From: an uncultured Prevotella sp.
GTDB lineage: Bacteria > Bacteroidota > Bacteroidia > Bacteroidales > Bacteroidaceae
Direction: 5' to 3'
Assembly: GCA_947165435.1 (NCBI GenBank)
Contig: CAMVAI010000036.1
Span: 1 to 32,027, forward strand
Length of the DNA stretch: 32,027 nt
Below, in pieces: positions 31,876 through 32,027 of this stretch (positions are counted from its first letter, which is position 1; the number at the start of each line of letters is the position of its first letter). A program made the position numbers and the translations under genes. The notes beneath the pieces were generated by a model, which saw only the letters and a list, made by a program, of their open reading frames with translations, made no database searches and was not told the origin of the DNA.

Positions 31876-32027
31876 GGCCTCTCCATGAAAATTACTAGCC
31901 TCTCCACGGAAATTACTCATTGCTCCACGATCACCAGTGGCCTCTCCACGAAAATTACTAGCCTCTCCACAAAAATTACTCATTGCTCCACGATCACCAG
32001 TGGCCTCTCCACGAAAATTACTAGCCT
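31876..32027. repeat. 63-bp tandem repeat made of three 21-bp units, running off the right edge
   Basis: Units repeat in the order A, B, C. A begins GGCCTCTCCAC, B begins AGCCTCTCCAC, and both end AAATTACT; C is CATTGCTCCACG then ATCACCAGT. Copies start at 31876, 31939 and 32002, exactly 63 bases apart, with one to three point differences. A degraded C-like unit precedes the first (about 31859-31875). The 340 bases after the M6 start hold only the promoter and this array; no gene was seen. Confidence 0.9.

Noticed and set aside
31876..32027. Repeats at the right edge as a CRISPR array
   Set aside because: The parts between similar stretches are themselves repeated with a 63-base period, so there are no unique spacers, and no cas genes are near.

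Overview
The window looks like a chromosome segment of a Bacteroidales bacterium, most likely a Prevotella-type genus. The evidence is consistent across the window: a SusC/SusD pair, BACON-domain lipoproteins with acidic residues after the lipobox cysteine, C-terminal sorting domains of the type IX secretion system (T9SS), PorT-like outer-membrane barrels, and promoters with the Bacteroidetes -7 box TAnnTTTG instead of a sigma70 -10 box. Assignments rest on reading motifs in the translations; no database search was run.

Layout. 161-4269: three tandem paralogous BACON lipoproteins, in visibly more AT-rich DNA than the centre. 4289-4886 (minus): a type II toxin-antitoxin pair with overlapping genes and its own promoter. 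4984-8505: a tight four-gene group of two related outer-membrane barrels, a secreted DUF4384-like protein and a secreted caspase-like protease carrying BspA-type leucine-rich repeats. It ends at a hairpin terminator. 8723-17099: a compact glycan-utilisation operon made of SusC, SusD, a surface glycan-binding lipoprotein and a GH3 beta-glycosidase lipoprotein. A terminator-like hairpin for this operon lies inside the 3' end of the convergent neighbour. 17146-19864 (minus): a secreted endonuclease/exonuclease/phosphatase-fold protein and a POT-family peptide transporter. 19964-22107 (minus): a LysM plus periplasmic-binding-fold protein followed by a PorT-like barrel. 22207-26815 (plus): a small T9SS type B sorting-domain protein, a UvrA homologue and an acyltransferase-3 membrane protein, coupled by ATGA overlaps. 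26806-27867 (minus): a rhodanese plus metallo-beta-lactamase fusion lipoprotein. 28092-31687: two convergent M6-type metalloproteases, each with a T9SS-like C-terminus, separated by a perfect 14-bp hairpin. The right edge runs into a 63-bp tandem repeat built from three 21-bp units.

How the genes fit together. Much of the content acts at or outside the outer membrane: glycan capture and trimming (SusCD, SGBP, GH3), peptide production and uptake (M6 proteases, POT transporter), and surface lipoproteins. The best candidates for something not well described are the caspase/LRR/DUF4384/double-barrel operon, the in-frame palindromic insertion in the linker of UvrA, and the three-paralogue BACON array. 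No tRNA, rRNA, CRISPR array, transposase or phage gene was seen.
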